Origin: Pacificispira sp002696645
GTDB lineage: Bacteria > Pseudomonadota > Alphaproteobacteria > UBA8366 > Aestuariispiraceae
NCBI RefSeq assembly: GCF_048892425.1
Contig: NZ_JBLZHU010000003.1
Location: 310,001-374,000 of the forward strand
DNA length: 64,000 nucleotides
Reading direction: 5' to 3'
The notes beneath the pieces are model-generated. The model was not told the DNA's origin. It saw only the letters and a list, made by a program, of their open reading frames with translations, and searched no databases. Position 1 is the first letter of the stretch, and each line of letters opens with the position of its first letter. Position numbers and translations under genes: made by a program. Of this stretch, positions 25,785 to 33,672 are shown one piece after another.

Positions 25785-27008
25785 CTATTGAGCGCCCGCA
25801 CCGCGAAGGCCGCGATTGGTGATCATCATCGTGATTGAGGAAATGACCCCCAGACTGGCAAACCCGATAACCAACGGCAGAACAGTCCCGTCGAAGGCTT
25901 GTCCAACCACAATTCCGAAGACCAATGAAATCAGGGTGGTCAACGCCCCGACCACGGCAGAGCCTGTCCCGGCGATATGCCCCAATGGTTCCATCGCCAG
26001 GGCATTCAGGTTCCCGAACAACAATCCAATACAGAAAAAGCTGGTCATGCCCCACAGCATGAATGCCCAAAGCGGCGGATGTCCCGCCAGCACGATGTCG
26101 ACAATGAGGAAACCGAGCGACAGACCTGTCAGGGTGAAAACCGCCGCAAATGACAGAAACCGCATCCCAAACCGCATCACAATGCGGGCGTTCACGACCG
26201 ACGATGCCCCAATCGAAAGGGCCAGAATTCCAAAGAACAGCGGAAACAAATCCCCAAGGTTAAAAACATCCTGAAATATCTGCTGGGCACTGTTCAGATA
26301 GCCGACAAAGGCACCAAAAATGAAGCCTGCGGAGATCGTGTAGCCCAAGGCATGTCGGTTGCAGACTGTTTCTTTTACCGCCGAACCAATGCGTGCCAGG
26401 GACAGGGGCATCCGGTCACTATCGGCCAGGGTTTCTGGCAGTCGGAACATCATCCAGACGGCACAGATAAGACCTAACGCCATCAACAACAGAAAAATCG
26501 CGCGCCAATCGGCAACGAACAGCACCGCCTGCCCAATCGCGGGTGCCAAGGCGGGCACGATGATAAACACTGCCATCACAAAGGACATGATCCGCGCCAT
26601 GCCGCGCCCGGCATACCGATCCCGAACCACCGCGATCGTCACCGTGCGTGGTCCCGCAGCACCCAACCCCTGCAATACGCGACCCAACAGCATGGTTTCA
26701 TAATTCCAGGATACCAGAGACAGAATGCAGCCCACACCAAATATGGCAATCCCTGCCAGGATCATCGACTTTCGACCCAGCGAGTCAGACAGCGGGCCAT
26801 AGAAAAACTGACCCACGGCAAAGCCCAGAAAGAACAGCGAGATGACCAATTGTGTATCATTGGCTTCCACCACGCCCAATTCCTGACCAATGGCGGGTAA
26901 GGCGGGCAACATTGCATCGATGGTCAGGGCGACCATTGAAATCTGCAGAGCGATCAGGGCAATAAACTCAGGAAGGGATTGATCCCGGCCTTTTTTCCAG
27001 AAATTCAT
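25785..27008 (-). CDS. MFS transporter, Bcr/CflA drug-resistance type
   Basis: A 407-residue inner-membrane protein with about 12 hydrophobic segments. The start (LIALQISMVALTIDAMLPALPAIGQ, in part) and the motif GQFFYGPLSDSLGRKSMIL between TM2 and TM3 identify the DHA1/Bcr-CflA group of proton-driven exporters. Its start overlaps the end of the FAD oxidoreductase gene by 4 bases (ATGA), so the two are co-translated. Export of a drug or pathway intermediate is inferred from family. Confidence 0.93.
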   Translation of the reverse strand: MNFWKKGRDQSLPEFIALIALQISMVALTIDAMLPALPAIGQELGVVEANDTQLVISLFFLGFAVGQFFYGPLSDSLGRKSMILAGIAIFGVGCILSLVSWNYETMLLGRVLQGLGAAGPRTVTIAVVRDRYAGRGMARIMSFVMAVFIIVPALAPAIGQAVLFVADWRAIFLLLMALGLICAVWMMFRLPETLADSDRMPLSLARIGSAVKETVCNRHALGYTISAGFIFGAFVGYLNSAQQIFQDVFNLGDLFPLFFGILALSIGASSVVNARIVMRFGMRFLSFAAVFTLTGLSLGFLIVDIVLAGHPPLWAFMLWGMTSFFCIGLLFGNLNALAMEPLGHIAGTGSAVVGALTTLISLVFGIVVGQAFDGTVLPLVIGFASLGVISSITMMITNRGLRGAGAQ

Positions 27009-28618
27009 CCAACTTTCCTTCGCTTAACGTCTTTTAAAATTTCCTGTGCGGCATTGCGCCCCGGAATACCGCTGACGCCGCCGCCGGGATGGGCACCGGA
27101 CCCACACAGGTAGACACCGGGAATCGGCATGCGGTGGTCGGCATGGCCGGGTGCCGGACGCAGGGCAAAAATCTGATCCAGATGCAGGGTTCCGTGGAAA
27201 ATATCGCCCCCGACCATATTCAATTTACGCTCAATATCCAGTGGGCTGTTGATCTGACGCCCGACAATGGCTTGGCGGAAATTGGGACTGTGCGCCGCGA
27301 CCGTATCGATGATGTGATCGGCGACCTCTTCACGGACATCATCCCAACTGCGCCCATCTGGCAGATGACGCCGGAAATGCTGACAGAACAGGCTCATCAC
27401 ATGTCCCCCCGGCGGGGCCAGGCTGTCATCCATCAGGGTCGGAATGCACATTGATACGACGGGGGCCTTGGACCAGCCCTGCATGCGGGCATCATCATAG
27501 GCGGCGCGGATATAATCCAAAGACGGGGCGATATCGATGGTATTCTTCATCGCGGTCAACCCGTTTTCATCATGATCGACCGTATCGAATTTCGGCAATT
27601 CGCTCAGCGCAACATTCATGCGGAAGGTCGCACTCTCACTGCGCCAGCCCGCCACACGCTTGGCAAACCGGTCCGGTGTCAGGGCCGGATCAATCAACTG
27701 ACCAAACAGGATCTGCGGATGACAATTGGCCGCGACGACCGGGGCATGAAGTGCGGTTCCATCCTCCAGAACAACGCCTTTCGCGACCCCCTTATCCAGG
27801 ATCACCTCTGAAACGGCCGCATTGGTCCGGATATCAACACCCTGACTGCGGCAATAGCGCGCCATCGCCTGGGTGATCGCCCCCATGCCGCCCTTGGCAT
27901 AGGCCCAGGCGCCGGTGCGCCCATCCACCTGACCAAAGATATGGTGCAACAGGACATAGGCCGATCCCTGGGCATAGGGATCAACAAAATTCCCGATGAT
28001 GCCTTCAAACCCATACAGGCCCTTGATCGGATCACTTTCAAACCAGCGGTCCAGAAAATCGCCAATCGACATGGTCATCAGTTCCGCAAGGTCGGCCTGA
28101 CGGTCTGCGGGCAATTTGCGCAGAACATTCGCCTGCCCCAATACTTTCCATAGATCCGACAACCCGCCACCAAAATTGGGGGGCACCTGAGTGGCGATCA
28201 CGCGAATGGCGTCGCCCAAAGATTCCAGCAAATCTTCAAATTCGGGATAGGCCGCAGCATCTGCCGCGGAAAACCGCGCCAGAGCCTGCTGGGCCGATGC
28301 GGGATCCCGGGGCAGGTACAGATGATCGCCAGGCAGGATAGACAAACTGCCCCCCGGACGCTGCAGCAATTCCAGGCCATGCTGAAACAGGTCCAGGTCC
28401 CGGATCACCTGCTGATCCAGCAAGCTTACCAGATAAGAAAAGACAGAATTGCGGAAGCCGGGATGAAATTCCTCCGTCAGGGCCGCGCCACCGATCACGT
28501 CGCGCCGCTCCAGCACCGTCACCTTCAACCCGCCCCGCGCCAGATACCCTGCGCAAGACAGGCCATTATGCCCCGCCCCAATAACAATCGCATCGGTCCT
28601 GTTCTCAGATGTGCTCAT
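27005..28618 (-). CDS. Phytoene dehydrogenase-like FAD oxidoreductase (PYROXD2-like)
   Basis: A 537-residue flavoprotein with the Rossmann FAD motif VIGAGHNGLSCAGYLARGG and ERRDVIGGAA. The C-terminal FAD-binding end is YLCGSGAHPGGGVSGIPG. It belongs to the CrtI/COG1233 group with PYROXD2-like proteins rather than to true carotenoid desaturases; no carotenoid genes are near. The ATG at 28618 follows GAGGTGA; two earlier ATGs in the longer frame are less likely. It is the first gene of the minus-strand run to the SDR. Confidence 0.87.
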   Translation of the reverse strand: MSTSENRTDAIVIGAGHNGLSCAGYLARGGLKVTVLERRDVIGGAALTEEFHPGFRNSVFSYLVSLLDQQVIRDLDLFQHGLELLQRPGGSLSILPGDHLYLPRDPASAQQALARFSAADAAAYPEFEDLLESLGDAIRVIATQVPPNFGGGLSDLWKVLGQANVLRKLPADRQADLAELMTMSIGDFLDRWFESDPIKGLYGFEGIIGNFVDPYAQGSAYVLLHHIFGQVDGRTGAWAYAKGGMGAITQAMARYCRSQGVDIRTNAAVSEVILDKGVAKGVVLEDGTALHAPVVAANCHPQILFGQLIDPALTPDRFAKRVAGWRSESATFRMNVALSELPKFDTVDHDENGLTAMKNTIDIAPSLDYIRAAYDDARMQGWSKAPVVSMCIPTLMDDSLAPPGGHVMSLFCQHFRRHLPDGRSWDDVREEVADHIIDTVAAHSPNFRQAIVGRQINSPLDIERKLNMVGGDIFHGTLHLDQIFALRPAPGHADHRMPIPGVYLCGSGAHPGGGVSGIPGRNAAQEILKDVKRRKVG

Positions 28619-28933
28619 AATCATCACCTCACGTCTTACACGGTGTTGCATTAAGCACGGCTAAAGCATCAACAGTTGCCTGGAGGATAGCCCTATTCAT
28701 GAAAATTCTCTCAAACCTGCGAGCCAAATTTGGACCTGTGCTATATGCAAGCCATAGGAAATAGCTGACGGGGTGCCGATTGGCGAGGTCGAAATTTGCT
28801 AACGACAAAACTATCAAAAGCCTGATAACAATGTTGATGGAATAATACGAAGGCGATATCTTTTGAGAGAATTTTACCATTTTCGCCAAATACTTGTTAT
28901 ATCAAAAAATATTTCACGAAATAATATTAAAAG
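28619..28933. other. AT-rich intergenic region with 14-bp inverted repeats
   Basis: This 315-bp gap separates the divergent FAD oxidoreductase and acyltransferase genes. AAAATTCTCTCAAA at 28702-28715 recurs as its exact reverse complement at 28862-28875, enclosing 146 bp, so the 174-bp unit looks like a small terminal-inverted-repeat element. I found no clear target duplication. An 86-codon minus ORF across it has no recognisable features and is not called as a gene. Composition becomes AT-rich here and stays so through the acyltransferase. Confidence 0.5.
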
Positions 28934-29070
28934 ATGACACACTTAGAAAATTCTCATGAAAAAAACTATCGAACAGACATTGAAGGTCTACGCGGCTTAT
29001 CCGTTTTATTCGTGATTTTATTTCATTATGATATTGGGTTTTTTAGTGGTGGTTTTGTTGGTGTTGATAT

Positions 29071-29078
29071 TTTCTTTG
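29071..29078. repeat. Target-site duplication, left copy
   Basis: TTTCTTTG immediately before the left inverted repeat of the IS. The same 8 bases follow the right inverted repeat at 31711-31718. An 8-bp duplication is the IS1595-family size. Confidence 0.95.
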
Positions 29079-29101
29079 GGGGAATATCCCCTTGACATAC
29101 G
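29079..29101 (+). repeat. Left terminal inverted repeat of the IS
   Basis: Begins GGGGAATATCCCC and continues TTGACATACG. It differs from the right end at positions 5-6 (AA against CC) and 16-17 (GA against CG). It contains an inward-facing TTGACA. Confidence 0.93.
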
Positions 29102-29116
29102 GTGGGGCAATCACCA

Positions 29117-29134
29117 TCTCCTAGTTATAGGAGA
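29117..29134 (+). promoter_or_regulatory. Hairpin covering the transposase ribosome-binding site
   Basis: TCTCCTA-GTTA-TAGGAGA is a perfect 7-bp stem whose 3' arm is the Shine-Dalgarno sequence GGAG, ending 5 bases before the transposase ATG at 29140. In an mRNA reading in from the interrupted gene this stem would hide the ribosome site, a control known from other IS elements. The structure is visible; the effect is inferred. Confidence 0.6.
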
Positions 29135-29139
29135 AAGCC

Positions 29140-30024
29140 ATGAAGCCCACGACGATACGCCAGTTCTTTCAAATGTTCCCCGACGACGACACGTGCCTTA
29201 AGCACCTGTTCGACGTTAGGTTCGGACAAGGCCACACCTGCCCTAAGTGCGAGCGTGAAGCCAAGTGGTACCCTATCAAAGCAGAACGGGCCTTCTCCTG
29301 CCAATGGTGCGGGCATCATATCCACCCGACCGTTGGAACCCTCTTTGAGCAATCCCGTACTCCGCTTCAACTTTGGTTCTATGCGATATTCCTGTTCACT
29401 ACGACCCGTCACGGCGTCTCTGGTAAGGAATTAGAGCGCCAATTAGGCGTGACTTACAAAACCGCGTGGCGCATGGGCCAGATGATCCGCCAGCATATGG
29501 CAGAGATTGACGGCGAGAACCCGCTTGGTGGGCGCGGCGAACACGTCGAAATAGATGAAACCGTTGTCGGTGGATACAAACGCGGCGGCAAACGTGGTCG
29601 CTCGGGCGAAAACAAAACCATCTTGATGGGCATGCTTCAACGCGACGGCGACGTAATGGTTAAGGTTGTTCCTAATGTTAAGCGGGCAACGCTGCTACCT
29701 ATCATCCAACAGCACGTGAAGCCCGAAACCAGCGTCCATACAGACGAATTAAAGTCCTATGAGGGACTTGAGAACCACGACTATTACCCAAAGAGCGTGA
29801 ACCACTCAGAAGGCGAATACGTCGGCTTTGACGGTGCCTCAGTGAATGGTATCGAAAACTTCTGGCGTCACCTTAAGAACGGTATCCGTGGTACTCACGT
29901 TCACGTCTCTGCCAAATACCTTGAGCGGTACGCGAAAGAGTTTGAATACCGCTTTAATCGTCGGAACCGTGCCGAGACGATGCTTTCGGAACTTCTTTCG
30001 TCTTTTGAGAAGCCGGTTTCCTAA
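29140..30024 (+). CDS. IS1595-family (ISXO2-like) transposase
   Basis: A 294-residue transposase. An N-terminal zinc ribbon (Cys34, Cys37, Cys54, Cys57) is followed by a short helical segment and the ISXO2-type DDE-like catalytic core. The acidic and terminal residues can be followed as Asp139 in VEIDETVVGG, Asp202 in HTDELKSY, Asn240 in GIENFWRHLK and Lys246, which is the DD(N)K pattern of this family. The ORF is intact and full length, with GGAG 5 bases upstream inside a hairpin. Its last 71 bases overlap, tail to tail, the 61-residue passenger ORF on the other strand. Confidence 0.97.
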   Translation: MKPTTIRQFFQMFPDDDTCLKHLFDVRFGQGHTCPKCEREAKWYPIKAERAFSCQWCGHHIHPTVGTLFEQSRTPLQLWFYAIFLFTTTRHGVSGKELERQLGVTYKTAWRMGQMIRQHMAEIDGENPLGGRGEHVEIDETVVGGYKRGGKRGRSGENKTILMGMLQRDGDVMVKVVPNVKRATLLPIIQQHVKPETSVHTDELKSYEGLENHDYYPKSVNHSEGEYVGFDGASVNGIENFWRHLKNGIRGTHVHVSAKYLERYAKEFEYRFNRRNRAETMLSELLSSFEKPVS

Positions 30025-30139
30025 GGGCAGCGTTCAGCTTATCAGCATCACCCGGAGAATCTTTCTCATGTTCCTGGATAAAGGCCTCTAGGTTGCCGTC
30101 CTTTATAGCCTTCTTAAGTGTCGTCATTTTCTCCGCCAT
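29954..30139 (-). CDS. Small charged passenger protein of the IS (61 aa)
   Basis: A 61-residue, strongly charged, helix-prone protein (KAIKDGNLEAFIQEHEKD). Similar small ORFs of the type 'LK.AI..G.L..FI.EHE.D' occur beside such transposases in alphaproteobacteria, as far as I recall; function is unknown. GGAAAAGG lies just upstream. It begins inside the last 26 bases of the 332-residue passenger gene and ends 71 bases inside the transposase gene on the opposite strand. Both overlaps argue for compact IS cargo rather than chance, but a short ORF could still be spurious. Confidence 0.6.
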   Translation of the reverse strand: MAEKMTTLKKAIKDGNLEAFIQEHEKDSPGDADKLNAALRKPASQKTKEVPKASSRHGSDD

Positions 30140-31112
30140 TCACCTTTTCCACCCGAACCACAGTAGCCTTAACAATTCTTTCGCCAACAACCCATGCATT
30201 TATAAGGACGGACACGTTCTCTTTACTTTCCGCCGCCTGAAACAGAAGGTGGATATCTTCTTGTGGCAAATCAATTCTGGTTGCTTGGGCATCTATTTCT
30301 ACGGATGAGTCGGTTGCCTTAAGGCGAAACAAGTGACCATCATCGACTTCGGTATTGATCCGAGCGACTTCAAACCGACCGTCTATTCGCCTTCCTACAC
30401 CTTGCTCGCGGTCTGACGATAGAATAATTCTGGCCTCTTCAGCGGTTAAATCCGCGCCCAAAACCCGACTTCGCGGGTATGCGCGGGCAGCAGAAATTAA
30501 ACTACGTCGCGCATCGTCGGAATAATCCTGCATTGGTGCAAGATTCGGATGTTCTCTTAGTGCGTTAGCTAAAATTTCAGCGCGGCGCGTCTCTTGCTCG
30601 CTCAACTGTACGCGCTCCCCCGCTGATCGATCATGTCTCTTCTGCTCATAGACGCTGTTAACCCAGTGCCGAGCAAAACTCTGGCTGAAATACAAAACCA
30701 GAAAAAGAACGATTGTGATTGTTATCTGCGCGCCGGTCATTTTCTCAGTCAACCCCGATAAAATTGCCTCAAGAACGTAATCCTCTAAATCTAGACCGCT
30801 ACTTCCATCCGTTACCACGAACCGAATATCTAGAAGCTTTTTATCATCTATCCGCAACAATCCAGCGTTATTGGTGCCATATGCAAGAAAAGCGTAAGAA
30901 CGTGAAAGGCTCTTGTGCAGGTCAGTGACCGCTTTTGCTGCTGCTGGCGAAATTGTGTGCCCTGTCGGCTCATCAGGGAAGTACAGTATCTCAGGGCTCC
31001 ACCCATCCAGATAGACGCGAGCCCGACCACTTACTGAGCCGTCCATAAGGGATTCGAGTAGATCCCACAGATCATCCTCCGACGCTATCGCCGAAACATC
31101 GCGCTCTGCCAT
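30114..31112 (-). CDS. Passenger membrane protein of the IS, unknown function (332 aa)
   Basis: I do not recognise this family. The protein has an N-terminal soluble part, a single clear membrane segment at about residues 128-146 (ITITIVLFLVLYFSQ) followed by basic residues, and a C-terminal soluble region of about 180 residues rich in charged and beta-prone stretches. GGGAGGGGTGA precedes the ATG, a strong ribosome site. The N-terminal part (VYLDGWSPEILYFPDE) suggests a ligand- or partner-binding domain. It overlaps the 61-residue ORF downstream and is probably translated with it. Confidence 0.8.
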   Translation of the reverse strand: MAERDVSAIASEDDLWDLLESLMDGSVSGRARVYLDGWSPEILYFPDEPTGHTISPAAAKAVTDLHKSLSRSYAFLAYGTNNAGLLRIDDKKLLDIRFVVTDGSSGLDLEDYVLEAILSGLTEKMTGAQITITIVLFLVLYFSQSFARHWVNSVYEQKRHDRSAGERVQLSEQETRRAEILANALREHPNLAPMQDYSDDARRSLISAARAYPRSRVLGADLTAEEARIILSSDREQGVGRRIDGRFEVARINTEVDDGHLFRLKATDSSVEIDAQATRIDLPQEDIHLLFQAAESKENVSVLINAWVVGERIVKATVVRVEKVNGGENDDT

Positions 31113-31225
31113 TCACCCCTCCCGTTTTGAGAGAGGTTAGTTGTGCTTTACCGCTTTAGTCAATGACATCAATTCAAATGATGTGTTAATCTCCGACTTT
31201 ACAACTCAAAATAGGAGGTTACGCC

Positions 31226-31375
31226 GTGACTAAGGTTTCTCCATGGCATTCAATCAAACAAACCGTTCACCACAACAACACGAAGTGCACAGAAGGCAAT
31301 AACATCGAAACAGTGAACAAGAAGGCAGGCACAGGCGGCAAGCCACTCTGCAGCCATTGCGCCAGACTAAGCTAA
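31226..31375 (+). CDS. Small Cys/His passenger protein of the IS (49 aa)
   Basis: A 49-residue ORF starting at GTG with a perfect AGGAGG 8 bases upstream. It contains HHNNTKCTEGNNIE, GTGGKPLC and CSHC, giving Cys21, Cys42, Cys45 and several His, a likely zinc-binding pattern. Small proteins of this shape ('HNNT.C..GNNIE....GTGGKPLC..C') recur in alphaproteobacterial genomes to my recollection, without known function. Its stop overlaps the convergent 99-residue ORF by 4 bases. Confidence 0.72.
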   Translation: MTKVSPWHSIKQTVHHNNTKCTEGNNIETVNKKAGTGGKPLCSHCARLS

Positions 31376-31671
31376 GGGCACCTCACCGGCCTTTGTAGCA
31401 CCAATTGCCACCAAGGGCCGGTGACTTCCCCCTCGATAATAGGCCACACCCTTTGAAGCGACTGCACCTTTAGGCCAGCATCCGCAGCAATAGCGAACGC
31501 TTTGTATCCCTCTGAGCGGGAACCGTGAAAACGAACCGTTGGTTCTGCAAACGGGTGATCGCCGCCCCCCTCGCAAGACTCGAACGTCTCAACACCAGCA
31601 GAGCGCAACACAAGAACAGCATCACGGATTCCCTCATCAAGAGGCATTTCTGATGTCGGCTCTATTTCCAT
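31372..31671 (-). CDS. Conserved small passenger protein of the IS (99 aa)
   Basis: A 99-residue protein with GIRDAVLVLRSAGVETFESCEGG, PTVRFHG and GEVTGPWWQL (first motif quoted in part). It resembles a small conserved hypothetical family met in phages, plasmids and other mobile DNA; the ESCEGG segment recalls TYW3-like folds but this is weak. It has no signal peptide. It is the last ORF before the right inverted repeat and is transcribed inward. Confidence 0.7.
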   Translation of the reverse strand: MEIEPTSEMPLDEGIRDAVLVLRSAGVETFESCEGGGDHPFAEPTVRFHGSRSEGYKAFAIAADAGLKVQSLQRVWPIIEGEVTGPWWQLVLQRPVRCP

Positions 31672-31687
31672 TAGATTACCCTAGTTA

Positions 31688-31710
31688 CGTATGCGAAGGG
31701 GATAGGCCCC
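31688..31710 (-). repeat. Right terminal inverted repeat of the IS
   Basis: Read on the minus strand it begins GGGGCCTATCCCC and continues TTCGCATACG, pairing with the left end at 19 of 23 positions. Confidence 0.93.
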
Positions 31711-31718
31711 TTTCTTTG
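31711..31718. repeat. Target-site duplication, right copy
   Basis: TTTCTTTG directly after the right inverted repeat, identical to 29071-29078. Deleting one copy with the element restores the acyltransferase frame. Confidence 0.95.
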
Positions 31719-33581
31719 TAATCAGTGGATTTCTAATAACGGGAATTATAACTAAAAATGTTCATAATAAGTCATTTAACATTGTTGAATTTTATCTGCG
31801 CCGAGCCCGACGTTTGCTGCCAAGTTATTTGATTGTATTATTTGGAAGTTTTCTGCTTGCAGCCATCTATTTTTCACCTCTGCATTTTGAACGCTTCAGT
31901 GAAGCGTCTTTGTATGCATTGGTTTTTGCATCAAATATCTTTTATATTGGAGAGGTTGGGTATTTTGATTTAGGTGCCCAACTAAAACCACTTCTACATA
32001 CGTGGTCTCTTGGGGTGGAGTGGCAGTTCTACTTGATTTGGCCAATAACATTATTTTTCTTCTTTAAGTTTAAGAAGTTTATTGGCCCTCTTTTTTTAGT
32101 TCTCATATTCTTATCGAGTATTCTTGGGGCTGTGGCGTTTGATACAAGTCTGTCCAGCTACTATGTCCCAGTTTTCCGGTTCTATGAATTTATGATTGGC
32201 GCCTTAGCTTACGCCGTAAGTCGGAAAACAATAGAAGACACTCTGATAAACACAACATTATTGGTCTTTGGCTTGGGACTAATTCTAGTAAGTGTTTTCT
32301 TTTTTAAAACTACTATGCCATTTCCGTCAGGCTATGGATTATTACCAAGTGTCGGCGCTGCTCTGGTAATTCATAGTTGCCCAAAATGTCCGCCCATCGT
32401 CAGAAAAATGTTTGAGAACAAGGTAATCGTGAGTATCGGAACAATCAGCTATCCGCTTTATCTGGTGCATTGGCCGGTTCTGGTGTTTTTTCAATATGCA
32501 ACATTCAGCCCTGTTTCACCTTTAGAAAAAACCGTTCTTATCAGTGCCAGCTTTGTAATGGCTTTTATACTATCGAAGTTTGTTGATATACCGATAAGAA
32601 ACCAAATTAAAGTTGTCGGGTCGCGCCTGCAATTCAATCAATTTCGCCTAAAACTAATAACAATCTTGGGTTCATTTGTTTTCTTTGCTGTGTTTCCCGC
32701 TCTCGCATATAGCGCTTCTTATACAAATGGTTGGGGGTGGCGCTTCTCATCAACGTATTCGGATAGAATAAAGCGCCAGCTTGAGGATGGAGCCTTAGCG
32801 AATGAGGCGTTTTTTGAAACCCACAACAAACTTCCTGTTGATGCAGAATCAAGTAACAAGAAAAGCGTTCTGATTGTTGGTGATAGTCACAGTAAAGACC
32901 TATTTAACGCACTTTCACAAAACAGAGACCTATTTCAGAATGATTACGTCTTTTACACATTTAATCTAAGTATCCATTGCCATATGCCTGAATCTGTTCG
33001 CCAATCCCTAGCCTCTCGTTTGGTTCATGGAATAACGACAAGCACGATATCTGAGAGCTGCAAGGCACAAAAGGTGGAACTGCTGAACTTAAAATACGCA
33101 CAGGAAGCAGATATAATCATCGTGGCCTCCCGTTGGCATTCTTCGAATCTTGAATATCTCGATCCAACGGTTAAGTTTTTTAAGGCCTTCCCGAACGCAG
33201 ATATCATCTTATGGGGAGCACTGGAACTCCCTATTGACCCCGTGACGCTTCTGACGACCAAAGGCCCAACACAAAAAGTTGCAAGAATGTTGTATAATCT
33301 TGGTCAAGAAGAGCGCATCCGACTGAATGAGACTTTAAGTAACGCAGCGCGTCGCTGGGACATACGATATTATGATGTCCTATCAACAATATGCCGAGAT
33401 ACAGTTAAGGAATGTATGGTTTTTGACTCATCGGGAACCGCCCTATTTATGGACGATAACCATTGGACCTTCGAAGGACAAAAGTACTTCGGCTCCACCC
33501 TCTCTCCACTGCTTGAAAATGTAAATTAAGGGTACGTTTAAAGTGAAATCCTGACTCTGCCTGCAGGCACCTCGCTGAAAT

Positions 33582-33597
33582 AGTTCTAATTAGAACT
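33582..33597. promoter_or_regulatory. Perfect 16-bp palindrome
   Basis: AGTTCTAATTAGAACT is fully self-complementary. It lies 52 bases after the acyltransferase stop and 75 bases before the next start, where a repressor site for the COG3146-type gene could sit. No -35/-10 pair is clear and no regulator gene is adjacent. Confidence 0.4.
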
Positions 33598-33672
33598 TGT
33601 TTGCCTTCCCCTTGAAAGCTGAATGGCGCGCGCCAAACTTCCCTTAAGACACTTTGCGATCAAGGACCCAAA

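Larger units (their letters stand above)
29079..31710 (+). mobile_element. IS1595-family insertion sequence with passenger genes (2,632 bp)
   Basis: A complete element. The 23-bp ends (29079-29101 and 31688-31710) match at 19 of 23 positions, both with GGGG, TATCCCCTT and CATACG. It is flanked by the 8-bp duplication TTTCTTTG. It encodes one ISXO2-type transposase plus four further ORFs (29954-30139, 30114-31112, 31226-31375, 31372-31671). Simple members of this family are about 1 kb; some subgroups are known to carry passengers, and this is such a form. TTGACA at 29092-29097 inside the left end points inward and may be part of a promoter. Ends, transposase and duplication all look intact, so it may be active. 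Confidence 0.95.
28934..33529 (+). pseudogene. Acyltransferase-3/SGNH protein gene split by an IS element
   Basis: OafA/YrhL-type membrane O-acyltransferase fused to a C-terminal SGNH domain, which would acetylate a surface polysaccharide. The 5' part (28934-29078) encodes the AT3 start with YRTDIEGLRG and the catalytic-type His in ILFHYDIG; the frame then runs into the IS and stops at 29095. The rest resumes at 31719 with ISGFLITGII and later VIVGDSH-like GDSH and DDNHW motifs. Excising 29079-31718 gives 1,956 bp, exactly 651 codons plus a stop, so the insertion is recent and clean. About ten membrane segments follow in the 3' part. The AT-rich composition differs from the neighbours and suggests prior acquisition. 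Confidence 0.93.

Noticed and set aside
28629..28889. 86-codon minus-strand ORF before the acyltransferase gene
   Set aside because: It spans the divergent promoter gap and inverted repeat, has no ribosome site and no recognisable feature.
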